Shown: positions 8,052 to 16,277 of the stretch, piece by piece
How positions within the stretch are numbered: position 1 is the stretch's first letter
Layout: each line of letters starts with the position of its first letter
Source: an uncultured Eubacterium sp.
Lineage (GTDB): Bacteria > Bacillota > Clostridia > Lachnospirales > Lachnospiraceae
DNA length: 26,470 nucleotides
Assembly: GCA_937915825.1 (NCBI GenBank)
Contig: CALGGT010000063.1
Span: 1-26,470 of the forward strand
Reading direction: 5' to 3'
The notes under the pieces: generated by a model
Told to the model about the DNA's origin: nothing
The model's database searches: none
What the model saw: the letters and a program-made list of their open reading frames with translations, nothing else
Position numbers and translations under genes: made by a program

Positions 8052-9143
8052 TTACTTGGATAGAATCGTTCCACCACCTACAACTACATCCCCGTCGTAG
8101 ATCACCACAGCCTGGCCGGGTGCGATCCCTCGTTGCGGTTCATCAAAAATAATCTTTACTTTCCCATCCTCCAACGGCATCACAACGCAAGGCTGCTCCA
8201 CCTGCCGATATCTGGTTTTCGCCTTCACATGTATGCTTTCCTGTAAATCCGGAATGGAGATCCAGTTCATATCAAAGGCAATCAGTTCCCTGGAAAAGAG
8301 AAGTTCCTCATCTCCCACAGAAACCGTATTTTTCTCCATATCCTTATCAAACACGTACACCGGTTTTCCCATAGCAAGTCCCAAACCTTTGCGCTGACCA
8401 ATGGTGTAACGCACCGCCCCCCGATGCTTCCCCAGGAGGTTCCCATCCTGATCCAAGAAATCCCCTTCTTTATAAGGTTTTCCGCGGTATTCTTCCATGA
8501 ATCTAACGTAATCCCCATCCGGAACAAAGCAAATATCCTGACTGTCATGCTTTCTGGCAGTTACAAGCCCCTGCTCCTCAGCCAGTTTTCTCGTGTCATC
8601 CTTGGTCATCTCACCAAGGGGAAACTTCGTATGTTCCAATTCCGCCTGACTCATGGTATAAAGCACATAGCTCTGATCTTTCGATGGATCCAGCGCTTTC
8701 TTCAACTCATAGCGTCCGGTGGATTCGTTCTTCTCTATTCGCGCATAATGCCCGGTCACCATGTATTTCAAATGATTCTCATGGGCAAAATCCAGGAGTT
8801 TGCGAAACTTCATATACCGATTGCAATCAATACAGGGATTCGGGGTTCCTCCCGCCTCATAAATCTGAACAAATTTCTTAATGATCTTCTCCTCAAAATC
8901 CAAGGTAAAATCTAACAATTTATAGGGCATATCCAAGGAAAATGCCACTTCCATCGCATCTTGGATATCTTCCAGCGAACAACAGGTATTACTCACTTTC
9001 GTCTCCGCATCATCGCTGCAATATAATCGCATGGTGGTCCCCATGCACTTATACCCATCTTTCAACATTAAATACGCCGCCACAGAGCTGTCAACGCCGC
9101 CACTCATGGCTATTAACGCAGTTTTTTCTTCTATCAATTCCAT
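8052..9143 (-). CDS. mnmA: tRNA-specific 2-thiouridylase
   Basis: 363 residues, normal for the family. It makes the 2-thio group on U34 of tRNA-Lys, -Glu and -Gln using persulfide sulfur and ATP. The PP-loop SGGVDSS is at residues 14-20, the first catalytic cysteine lies in NPCIDCNR (Cys104), the second in SQDICFVPDGDY (Cys205), and the C-terminal beta-barrel (RYRQVEQ..IFDEPQRGIAPGQAVV) is intact. ATG start with AAGGA a few nt upstream. It has its own promoter and leads into the CAP/LRR secreted-protein gene 20 nt downstream, an odd pairing of housekeeping and surface genes. Confidence 0.97.
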   Translation of the reverse strand: MELIEEKTALIAMSGGVDSSVAAYLMLKDGYKCMGTTMRLYCSDDAETKVSNTCCSLEDIQDAMEVAFSLDMPYKLLDFTLDFEEKIIKKFVQIYEAGGTPNPCIDCNRYMKFRKLLDFAHENHLKYMVTGHYARIEKNESTGRYELKKALDPSKDQSYVLYTMSQAELEHTKFPLGEMTKDDTRKLAEEQGLVTARKHDSQDICFVPDGDYVRFMEEYRGKPYKEGDFLDQDGNLLGKHRGAVRYTIGQRKGLGLAMGKPVYVFDKDMEKNTVSVGDEELLFSRELIAFDMNWISIPDLQESIHVKAKTRYRQVEQPCVVMPLEDGKVKIIFDEPQRGIAPGQAVVIYDGDVVVGGGTILSK

Positions 9144-9212
9144 TCATCCTTTGGTTTATGATCTTCCGTATTCCAGCTTGGAAAGCATGATCCTGGCTTG
9201 TTTTGTTACTCT

Positions 9213-9241
9213 ATTTTAACATAGCCAGAACCGCATAGCAA
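9213..9241 (-). promoter_or_regulatory. mnmA promoter
   Basis: On the minus strand, TTGCTA (9236-9241), 17-nt spacer and TAAAAT (9213-9218) preceded by TGT, an extended -10 element. About 70 nt upstream of the mnmA ATG. No obvious terminator for the preceding lipoprotein gene is seen in this 136-nt gap. Confidence 0.6.
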
Positions 9242-9279
9242 GGTTCCAAATATATAATTTCTAAAAAATTGATCTTTCG

Positions 9280-10542
9280 TCACTTGATCTTCACACAGGT
9301 CTTTCCTTTCCACGTCAGTTTCGGCCCCAGTTTGTCAAAGTCAAGATCATCTTCTTCATCATTTTCCTCTGGATCATAATAATAATAGGCATACTCAACA
9401 TAGTAATTACACCCGCTCTTTAAACTTTTAATGGTATAATCGTTTGAAGGCAAATACAGAGCATTTGTCATATCTTTATTTTTACTGATCCGAAATCCAA
9501 TCCAGTCACAGGTATATTCTCGATGTTTTCCCGCCTTAATAAGCTTCATATAAAGCCTTAGCTGTCTCTTTTTCCTGCTATAGATCTTATATTTATACCA
9601 CTGTGGTTTTAACCATAATTCACCTTTTTCATACTTATCAATACAATTATCTAAACCCCCACCAAATTGAGATTTTATCGGTTTATGAGCGATTCTCCAA
9701 GACGCTTGAAGGAGATTTCCTTTCTTTACCGCATCAACAGGCAATTCACATCTTTTCCCTGCTTTGTACGTATTTGGTAGCTTCTTTGTTTGGTGACCAC
9801 CATCAAGATCATAATGAATCTTATAAGTTACCGATTTTAGGATCGCAGTTTTCCCCGGTCCCAATTTTGTAACTTTTATCCCATCGCAATACCATTCCCC
9901 CGGAATGCCGTCCTCCGTCAGATCTACCGTTATTTTCGAGTTGTTAACGATCTTTTTCAAAGAGAAACACCCTATAATTGCACTCTTTTTGTATTCTTTT
10001 AAGCTCTTTGGTAATACAAGTTTTTTCAAACTTTTACAACATTCAAATGCGTATCCACCAATCTTTGTTACACCATCCGGTATGTTAACCTCTGCCAGTT
10101 TATAATCCGAGACGAATATACCCATGGGAAGTTTTTTAAGTTTCCTACTTAATTGAATCGATTTTACATTATAAAAGTCTGACAGGGCACAGCTCCCAAT
10201 TTTCTGTATAGAATCCTTGACAATTATCTTGTTAACTTTGTTGTCTTTAACCCCTAATTTCTCTAAAATATTCATTGTCCCGTTCAATTTCCCCTTACCG
10301 CCTATGATCAAAGTCTTATCCTTTGTATATCTTGCTTCAAATCCTTTATAATACGCAACCTTATCTTCATTCTCTGATTTCAACTTTGATTTTATAGTAG
10401 GTAGAGGTGTTTCATCTGGTACATCCGTTACCATAGGCATCTCTGAAGGGATGGTTTCTGCTTGCTTATCCCCCTTATGGGATACTTTGGAACATCCAGT
10501 CAATGTTAATACAAGAACCAACAGGATACACATACGTTTCAT
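9280..10542 (-). CDS. lipoprotein with LRR_5 and InlB-B-like repeat
   Basis: 420 residues from the ATG at 10542. A GTG at 10551 is only 3 nt from the AGGAGG site, so it is less likely. Lipobox LTLTGC with the lipid-modified Cys at 17 predicts export and membrane anchoring. Residues about 75-200 are degenerate BspA-like LRR_5 units (IQKIGSCALSDFYNVKSI, VTKIGGYAFECCKSLKKLVLP). Residues about 235-290 look like a Listeria/Bacteroides InlB-B repeat (TYKIHYDLDGG..KLPNTYKAGK). The C-terminal ~100 residues resemble an Ig/fibronectin-type tail. The ribosome binding site overlaps the stop of the upstream gene (7-nt gap to the GTG), so the two are translationally coupled and probably functionally linked. 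The region looks AT-richer than mnmA. Function is not known. Confidence 0.75.
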   Translation of the reverse strand: MKRMCILLVLVLTLTGCSKVSHKGDKQAETIPSEMPMVTDVPDETPLPTIKSKLKSENEDKVAYYKGFEARYTKDKTLIIGGKGKLNGTMNILEKLGVKDNKVNKIIVKDSIQKIGSCALSDFYNVKSIQLSRKLKKLPMGIFVSDYKLAEVNIPDGVTKIGGYAFECCKSLKKLVLPKSLKEYKKSAIIGCFSLKKIVNNSKITVDLTEDGIPGEWYCDGIKVTKLGPGKTAILKSVTYKIHYDLDGGHQTKKLPNTYKAGKRCELPVDAVKKGNLLQASWRIAHKPIKSQFGGGLDNCIDKYEKGELWLKPQWYKYKIYSRKKRQLRLYMKLIKAGKHREYTCDWIGFRISKNKDMTNALYLPSNDYTIKSLKSGCNYYVEYAYYYYDPEENDEEDDLDFDKLGPKLTWKGKTCVKIK

Positions 10543-10558
10543 TCTTACCACACACCTC

Positions 10559-12943
10559 CTAGTTTTTTATAGCTTTCTTCTTGATACCAACTATAAATTG
10601 TAAGCCCTTATCATTGATCGCTAACGGCTTCTTCTGCTTTGAGGATGTAAGAATAAATTGTAGTTCATTTCCCTTGATGTGGCATCCTTCTATCTCTACA
10701 GGTTCATTTAACAAAGGACGACCTTCCTTCGTATAAGGCATGCATATGTGAACAATATTTCTATCCGAATAATTCTCACTTCCTTTTGTTATCTTTATCT
10801 TTGACACAGTTGCTGTTTTCTTATCTTCATCCTCTTTTCTTTTACCCTCGTTTCCACTGGTTATATATACATTCCAACTATCTTTTTCTTCTCCAAAGGG
10901 ATTGCTGATTTCAATAGACTGGAGAGACATATTGGGTTGAAAAACACTGGCGGATCCATATACATTTGCTACGAGAGCTCTTTTCTTCAGAGTCTCCTTC
11001 CCCATGTTATAGACCAGATGATTCTTATTATACAGGTATTCTTTTATTACCGTCATATCAAAGATTGATATTTGTCGCTTGTTTGAGCCTTTCATTTTCG
11101 CCCATACGACTAAATATTTCCCATTTGCTGACAATGCGGCTTCCACTCTTCTCACCTGCTTTTGAAGTTTTATCCTTCCTAACCCTACGATTCGCTTATT
11201 GACTCTAAACATATTCTTATAGTATTTTTTATTGTCTTTTGTTATTTCTTTAAAATTTCCCTTATTTATTAAAACAATGTTCTTTGGCTTCTTCTTTTCT
11301 GCATTTTCCTTTATCGTATTATCATTGTCATACCCGGCACCCCCGCATACCATGTAACATTTATATTTCTTCCTGTTTTTACTTACAGAAAATCTCTCAA
11401 AGGTTTGACCATGTCCTAATCCACCGAACATTTCTGCCTTGCTCTGGTCCGTCCCATAAACTCCACTGATCGGATGAAATCTACATAAATAAGCGGCCAT
11501 TTTTGAGGTTTTCACATTACTAAACTGTGCCATTAGATTATCTCCATCCCACAAATAACTTTGAAAGGCCTTAACATAACCATTTTCTCGTGGTAAACAA
11601 CTCATGGTGGTTCTCACAACAGGAGTTATCTCTTTCATAATACTCTCTGCATTTTCCATGATACTCTCTACATTCCCCTTACTTTGTAACCCGGTAACCT
11701 TTTTTGTTTCTTTCGTGGTATCTAGCTTATTCTCTACGATCGCACTTTTCTCAGCCATAGCCTTATTATGCAACTCTATCTGATCGGAAATACTTTCAAG
11801 GTACTGTTCATATTCCTCAACGGTATCAAAATCATCCAGATCATACTCCGGCTCCCAATCCTCCGATTCCGGCGGTGTTATCTCGTTGACATTTTCACCG
11901 TCCTCATATTCAACTTCTTCCATGGAATATAAGATGGAGTCTTCCATCTCCAGATCTCCGGAGCATTCCGCGATAAAGCCAAAAGTCACACTTTCCCCCG
12001 CTTTTATATTTTGCTTCCTTCCATCGTTATCAAGCTGGATATATTCACCATCACATCCCTCGTCCTCTATAAGCTTCGCATTCCAGACATTTTGAAAATT
12101 GACCAATTTATCTTTAAATTTAATATCCAGTTTCCAGTCTCTGATTGTCTTTTCACCTTTATTTTCTACCGTTATGGCACCATTCACATGTCCTTGCCAT
12201 CTGCTGTATTCTGTATATTGAATTTCATAGTCTTCCGGATTTTGATCCACAAGTTCTCTTGTTAAATACACATTTTCCGGCAGCTCTATCTCTCCATTCT
12301 CGCAGCGAACGGTTATTCCAAATGTAACTTCTTTTTCTATACCTATATCCTGATTCCAATCGACATGATCTATAATATAGTGATACTTCTTATCAGCGTC
12401 TGTCTCTTCACCTCCTGTATATTCATCTTCTTCAGCTTCCGTCTCTTCACCTCTCGCGATATCAGCGGTTTCAATATCTAGTTTATTTGATTCTCCCCTA
12501 TCATTTACCTCATTCTCCTCAACGTTTGAAATTTGGGCATTCCAGATATTTTCGATTTTCCCATCAAAATCGAATCCGATTCCCCAATCATCAATTACGT
12601 CTCCGGAAATGTTTAATAATGACACTTCCAGATTATAATAATCCCCCCAATTCGCTGTAATATTATAAGATGTTAGGAGCATCTCATCGGCGGATATTTC
12701 CTCTGAATCATCACAGTTGTCCATATTTTCTTCTTCATTGTCTTCATCCGCCTCATCATTAAAATTTTCAACATCTTCTGTTTCTTCATTTTCCGCCTCT
12801 TCCTCGTCGAAACAATCTACATTTTCGATTGGTTCCCTATCGCCTACGCCTTCCGAGCTTGTGGCCGCATATACTGGTGTCAGACGAAATAACATGGCAC
12901 ATAACAAAATCACTACAACAATCCGTCCCCCTATTTTTCTCAT
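10559..12943 (-). CDS. secreted protein with CBM2-like domains and helveticin J-like domain
   Basis: 794 residues from the ATG at 12943, chosen for its AAAGGTGG site and because it gives a clean signal peptide (MRKIGGRIVVVILLC..PVYA); an in-frame upstream ATG at 13003 would add 20 residues. Residues 27-92 are very acidic. About 93-222 and 241-342 resemble CBM2 beta-sandwich modules (YNITANWGDYYNLEVSLLN, W-G-I-G-F; WQGHVNGAITVENKG, RDWKLDI, IKAGESVTFGF). About 343-450 is a linker. About 455-790 resembles helveticin J, recalled from memory: GGLGHGQTFERF, VRRVEAALSANGKYLVVWA, NMSLQSIEISN..WNVYITSG and a final GNELQFILTSS. Helveticin J is a class III bacteriocin; toxicity here is untested. It is coupled to the downstream lipoprotein. 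Confidence 0.72.
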   Translation of the reverse strand: MRKIGGRIVVVILLCAMLFRLTPVYAATSSEGVGDREPIENVDCFDEEEAENEETEDVENFNDEADEDNEEENMDNCDDSEEISADEMLLTSYNITANWGDYYNLEVSLLNISGDVIDDWGIGFDFDGKIENIWNAQISNVEENEVNDRGESNKLDIETADIARGEETEAEEDEYTGGEETDADKKYHYIIDHVDWNQDIGIEKEVTFGITVRCENGEIELPENVYLTRELVDQNPEDYEIQYTEYSRWQGHVNGAITVENKGEKTIRDWKLDIKFKDKLVNFQNVWNAKLIEDEGCDGEYIQLDNDGRKQNIKAGESVTFGFIAECSGDLEMEDSILYSMEEVEYEDGENVNEITPPESEDWEPEYDLDDFDTVEEYEQYLESISDQIELHNKAMAEKSAIVENKLDTTKETKKVTGLQSKGNVESIMENAESIMKEITPVVRTTMSCLPRENGYVKAFQSYLWDGDNLMAQFSNVKTSKMAAYLCRFHPISGVYGTDQSKAEMFGGLGHGQTFERFSVSKNRKKYKCYMVCGGAGYDNDNTIKENAEKKKPKNIVLINKGNFKEITKDNKKYYKNMFRVNKRIVGLGRIKLQKQVRRVEAALSANGKYLVVWAKMKGSNKRQISIFDMTVIKEYLYNKNHLVYNMGKETLKKRALVANVYGSASVFQPNMSLQSIEISNPFGEEKDSWNVYITSGNEGKRKEDEDKKTATVSKIKITKGSENYSDRNIVHICMPYTKEGRPLLNEPVEIEGCHIKGNELQFILTSSKQKKPLAINDKGLQFIVGIKKKAIKN

Positions 12944-13048
12944 TTTTAATCCACCTTTCTCATTTCTTTCATAGTTTAGATTCTTCGTTGTTCCAAGTAT
13001 CATTTAAAATAAACATCTCTTATATCTTAGTAAATGTCTATAAGAATC

Positions 13049-13077
13049 ATTCTAACACAAAAAAATAAGAATAACAA
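13049..13077 (-). promoter_or_regulatory. promoter of the helveticin J-like / lipoprotein unit
   Basis: On the minus strand, TTGTTA (13072-13077), 17-nt spacer and TAGAAT (13049-13054), giving a leader of about 100 nt before the ATG at 12943. The 405-nt gap 12944-13348 otherwise holds a short inverted repeat (TTCCGG 13169-13174 / CCGGAA 13182-13187) and the divergent rubrerythrin promoter; I see no other gene in it. Confidence 0.5.
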
Positions 13078-13220
13078 CCGATCAAAGTTGTCCGTTTGGA
13101 TCAGACACGCTTTTTTCCTTCCGAAGTACCTAGATGTTTTCATGATCAAACACCACCCTCCTAAAAAGTTCCGGCTAACTCCCGGAAAATCCGAAAGGTT
13201 ATAGGATCTCTCATTTTTTA

Positions 13221-13249
13221 TTGATTATTGACGCAAAAAATGTTATGAT
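13221..13249 (+). promoter_or_regulatory. rubrerythrin promoter
   Basis: TTGATT (13221-13226), 17-nt spacer, TATGAT (13244-13249), about 100 nt upstream of the chosen ATG. The -10 element lies within a PerR-box-like sequence. Confidence 0.6.
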
Positions 13250-13257
13250 AAACATAA
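13243..13257 (+). promoter_or_regulatory. PerR-box-like operator
   Basis: TTATGATAAACATAA matches the published PerR consensus TTATAATNATTATAA at 11 of 14 defined positions, with perfect outer arms TTATG/CATAA. It overlaps the -10 box, where a repressor would block transcription, and rubrerythrin genes are known PerR targets in clostridia. Assignment is by motif and context. Confidence 0.5.
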
Positions 13258-13348
13258 TCATTCATTTGATTCAGCGCAAAAGGAAAACTTGTATTTCGGA
13301 CTGCAAAACCTGAGATGCAAAAGAAACAACTTAAAGGAGGACAAATCA

Positions 13349-13885
13349 ATGAGTAAATATGCAGGAACTCAAACTGAAAAAAATCTCCAGGCAGCCTTCG
13401 CCGGAGAATCCCAGGCAAGAAACAAATATACCTTTTTTGCTTCGGTAGCAAAAAAAGAAGGCTATGAGCAGATTGCAGAAATCTTCTTAAAGACAGCAGA
13501 TAATGAAAAGGAACACGCAAAAATGTGGTTCAAAGAATTAGGTGGAATTGGCGACACTGCAGCCAATTTAGCAGCCGCTGCCGATGGCGAAAACTATGAG
13601 TGGACCGACATGTATGAAGACTTTGCTAAAACAGCTGAAGAAGAAGGGTTCACCGCTTTGGCCAAAAAGTTCCGTGGCGTTGCAGCTATTGAAAAAAGAC
13701 ATGAAGAAAGATATCGTGCTCTTCTTCACAATGTAGAAACTGCCGCTGTCTTTGAAAAAAGTGAAGTAAAAGTTTGGGAATGCCGCAATTGTGGGCATAT
13801 CGTTGTAGGCACCCAAGCTCCGGCTGCTTGCCCCGTATGCGCACATCCAAAAAGCTTTTTTGAAGTAAGCGCAGAGAACTATTAA
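13349..13885 (+). CDS. rbr: rubrerythrin
   Basis: 178 residues. A non-haem diiron peroxidase that reduces hydrogen peroxide in anaerobes. The N-terminal four-helix ferritin-like domain carries paired E-x2-H type ligands (Glu20, Glu53-Lys-Glu-His56, Glu115-Lys-Arg-His118). The C-terminal rubredoxin-like domain has C-x2-C (145/148) and C-x2-C (161/164) for the FeS4 site. The start is the ATG at 13349, with AAAGGAGG about 8 nt upstream; the open frame extends 20 codons further, but without a ribosome binding site and with non-family residues. Monocistronic, with its own promoter, a PerR-like box and a terminator. Length is typical for the short rubrerythrin form. Confidence 0.96.
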   Translation: MSKYAGTQTEKNLQAAFAGESQARNKYTFFASVAKKEGYEQIAEIFLKTADNEKEHAKMWFKELGGIGDTAANLAAAADGENYEWTDMYEDFAKTAEEEGFTALAKKFRGVAAIEKRHEERYRALLHNVETAAVFEKSEVKVWECRNCGHIVVGTQAPAACPVCAHPKSFFEVSAENY

Positions 13886-13944
13886 GTAAATGCTGCCGAT
13901 TCGTAAGTCACTGAATCGGTAATCTGTTACAAAGAATCAGCTAC

Positions 13945-13977
13945 AAAGAGCGATTGCATTGTTTGCAATCGCTCTTT
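13945..13977. terminator. rubrerythrin terminator hairpin
   Basis: Perfect 14-bp stem (13945-13958 with 13964-13977, core GAGCGATTGCA / TGCAATCGCTC) and a 5-nt loop, 59 nt after the rubrerythrin stop and 6 nt before the convergent GNAT gene's stop. The T run is short (TTT on each side), so it probably serves both genes. A smaller hairpin (CCGATTC/GAATCGG, 13896-13919) precedes it. Confidence 0.7.
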
Positions 13978-13983
13978 ACTCTA

Positions 13984-14922
13984 TTATTCACTCGCATTTT
14001 GTATTTCTCTTGTAATTAATTCCGTCCACCCAAGTCGAAATCCGCATTGAATGGCTATGTTCTGAGACAGGGTATGAGACACCGCCGTACCGTAATACGG
14101 CACCTTATCCCGCCGGAGGATTTCATTCTTTAAATATCCCACTGCCAACGAGCCTAAATTAAAACCCCTGGCCTCCGGGGCCACATCAATGCCAATTTGA
14201 TAGAATTCCGGGCTGTCGGCACTGGCGCCTGCCATCGCTAATATTTTCCCTTGATCCGAAATCTTTACCCCTATTACATCCGGTACATTGGGCAGGAACG
14301 AAAACGCGCGGTTAAACCTTTTATCTCCGCGATACGTTTCGATTTCTCCTCGCTCCAGGATCCGAACATCCAGATTCATCATCCGGTCCGCTTCCGTCAT
14401 TTTTCTTTTTACGGTAGAGGTAATATCCGCAACATCCGCCAGTTCGAATGAGAAAAAGAAGGGATGGATCTGTTCGATCTCATATCCATGAGGCAAAAGG
14501 ATATCATTTACTTTCCGCATCCTGGGTGCTTCAAACGCCCAAGACCCTTCTTTATTTTCAAAGAGTTTTTTTATTTCAGGCATGAGACGATCGGAACCGG
14601 TGGCCAAGATCTTTCCTTTGATACTTGCCATTTTAAAAAAACAATCATCTCCGTCAAATCGACGTCTTCCCGTTATTTTCTCAAAGGTGGTAAATACATT
14701 GTCCTTTCCTTTGACCTGGTCCATGGAGCAGCAATAATCCAACGCAAGCTGAGCGTATAAACCATCCATTGGATCCTCAGGTACCGGTTCGTATACGCCA
14801 TCCATTGGATTCTCGAATACCGGTACGTATACGCCATCCATTGGATCCTCGGTCGGTTGCCTTATCATTCTAAAATCCTTCGCCTTTTTAAGATCCTTCG
14901 TTTTTTTTAAATCCTTCTTCAT
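13984..14922 (-). CDS. GNAT-like acetyltransferase with N-terminal 12-residue repeats
   Basis: 312 residues. The C-terminal part (about 185-305) looks like a GNAT fold: strand FYQIGIDVAPEARGFNLGSLAVGYL has the acetyl-CoA-binding arrangement and is followed by the GTAVSHTLSQNIAIQCGFR segment typical of motif B. The middle (about 65-180) is an alpha/beta region without a recognised family. The N-terminus is unusual: a Lys-rich start (KKDLKKTKDLKKAKD) followed by three 12-residue copies of D/N-PMDG(V/L)Y at residues 26-61. ATG start with AAGGGG upstream. It is downstream of the alcohol dehydrogenase but separated by a terminator. The acceptor substrate is unknown. Confidence 0.65.
   Translation of the reverse strand: MKKDLKKTKDLKKAKDFRMIRQPTEDPMDGVYVPVFENPMDGVYEPVPEDPMDGLYAQLALDYCCSMDQVKGKDNVFTTFEKITGRRRFDGDDCFFKMASIKGKILATGSDRLMPEIKKLFENKEGSWAFEAPRMRKVNDILLPHGYEIEQIHPFFFSFELADVADITSTVKRKMTEADRMMNLDVRILERGEIETYRGDKRFNRAFSFLPNVPDVIGVKISDQGKILAMAGASADSPEFYQIGIDVAPEARGFNLGSLAVGYLKNEILRRDKVPYYGTAVSHTLSQNIAIQCGFRLGWTELITREIQNASE
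14740..14847 (-). repeat. 36-bp tandem repeat, three copies, in the GNAT-like gene
   Basis: Three in-frame 36-bp units with a conserved core CCATCCATTGGAT beginning at 14762, 14798 and 14834. Each encodes (D/N)PMDG(V/L)Y plus five variable residues. Copies differ at several bases, so this is not a very recent duplication. Confidence 0.85.
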
Positions 14923-14980
14923 TCGATAACCCCTTTTGTTTTTCCTGCCACTCCATCTGATCTTCCATTCTTAACTGTTT

Positions 14981-15028
14981 AAAAATGGACACCGGCCATG
15001 GGAATCAACCACATACAACCAGTGTCCA
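14981..15028 (-). terminator. terminator after the alcohol dehydrogenase
   Basis: On the minus strand, a 10-bp stem TGGACACTGG / CCGGTGTCCA (one G-U pair; plus-strand arms 14986-14995 and 15019-15028), followed by TTTTT. It lies 25 nt after the dehydrogenase stop. Confidence 0.75.
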
Positions 15029-15052
15029 CTCTGTTCCAATGATCCAAACAAA

Positions 15053-16228
15053 TTATAGCATCTTACGGTAAACTTCCTTTACCTGTTCCTCATCCAGGGT
15101 GACAAAGCCATATAATTTGCCGTCGCCTCCCTCTCCATAACAAGCTGTATGAGCCAAGGCATCAATATCTTCTTCTTTGCCGCCAACTTCCGCCAGCGTT
15201 AAAGGCATTCCAATCTCCTTTAAGAAGGCACGGTATCTCTTAATTCCCTCGAAAATCGTCTCTTCCGGATTTTCTTTGTTCTCATCGCACCCCCATACCC
15301 TCGTCGCCCATTGAACCAATCGGGGAATATCATGTTTGTATACCAGCGAGAGGTAAGCAGGAAATGTTACAGCCAGACCGGCACCATGAGCACAATCATA
15401 CAACGCGGACAATTCATGCTCAATGTTGTGACTGATCCAATCTTGAGAACGACCTACGCCACAGGAATTATTGTGTGCCATCATTCCGGCCCACATAATA
15501 TTCGCCCGCACCTCGTAATTGGACGGATCTTTAATTGCCTTGGGGCCTTCTTCAATCATGGCAAGCATTAATCCCTCGATCATGCGATCCGTCGTAGTAA
15601 CGTCCTTTGTATTGGTTAAATAACGTTCCATCAAATGTGCCATAATATCCGTAATCCCGCAGGCAGTCTGATAGGGTGGCAGTGTCGTGGTAAGTTCCGG
15701 ATTCATAATGGAAAATACCGGGCGATAGGCCTCACCGGACGCACCTCTTTTATACATGCCGTCTTCATTGGTAATAACCGAGTCCGGGCTTCCCTCGCTT
15801 CCTGCCGCGGCAATGGTTAGGATCGTTCCTACCGGAAGGGCCTTTTCCACCGGTTTCCCGGTATAATAATCCCAAAAATCCCCCTCGTATACGGTTCCTG
15901 CTGCAATGGCCTTGGAAGAATCAATCACGCTTCCGCCGCCTACCGCTAATACAAAGTCCACCTTCTCCTTGCGGCAAAGGTCAATTCCTTCGTATACCAA
16001 GCCGCTTCTGGGATTGGCTTTCACGCCGCCTAATTCCACATAGGAAATCCCCTCGTTCTCCAGGCTTTTTTTTACCCGGTCCAAAAGTCCGGAACGTACG
16101 GCGCTTCCGCCACCGTAGTGGATCAGCACCTTATTTCCTCCGAATCTTTTTACCATTTCTCCTGCTCTGTTTTCTTCTCCTTTTCCGAACACAAAATAGG
16201 TCGGGCTGTAGAATGTAAAGTTGTTCAT
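15053..16228 (-). CDS. iron-containing alcohol dehydrogenase, butanol-dehydrogenase type
   Basis: 391 residues, the usual length for the BdhA/YqhD branch of group III metal-dependent dehydrogenases. It likely reduces aldehydes to alcohols with NAD(P)H in fermentation. The N-terminal nucleotide-binding domain has GGGS (97-100) and VDFVLAVGGGSVIDSSKAIA. The iron ligands are all visible: Asp194 and His198 (GITDIMAHLME), His267 (SHNIEHEL) and His281 (DCAHGAGLAVTFPAYL). ATG start with ATGGAGG upstream. It lies 49 nt after the DUF4349 gene without a clear promoter of its own and ends in a good terminator, so it may be the last gene of that transcript. Substrate and cofactor preference cannot be read. 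Confidence 0.93.
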   Translation of the reverse strand: MNNFTFYSPTYFVFGKGEENRAGEMVKRFGGNKVLIHYGGGSAVRSGLLDRVKKSLENEGISYVELGGVKANPRSGLVYEGIDLCRKEKVDFVLAVGGGSVIDSSKAIAAGTVYEGDFWDYYTGKPVEKALPVGTILTIAAAGSEGSPDSVITNEDGMYKRGASGEAYRPVFSIMNPELTTTLPPYQTACGITDIMAHLMERYLTNTKDVTTTDRMIEGLMLAMIEEGPKAIKDPSNYEVRANIMWAGMMAHNNSCGVGRSQDWISHNIEHELSALYDCAHGAGLAVTFPAYLSLVYKHDIPRLVQWATRVWGCDENKENPEETIFEGIKRYRAFLKEIGMPLTLAEVGGKEEDIDALAHTACYGEGGDGKLYGFVTLDEEQVKEVYRKML

Positions 16229-16277
16229 AGATGATCCTCCATTTCATGATTTTTACACTACTTAGGTTTCGTTGTTA

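Noticed and set aside
13027..13143. 38-codon minus-strand ORF preceded by AGGAGGG.
   Set aside because: The ribosome binding site is about 13 nt from the ATG, the peptide has no recognisable features, and the ORF spans the likely promoter at 13049-13077.
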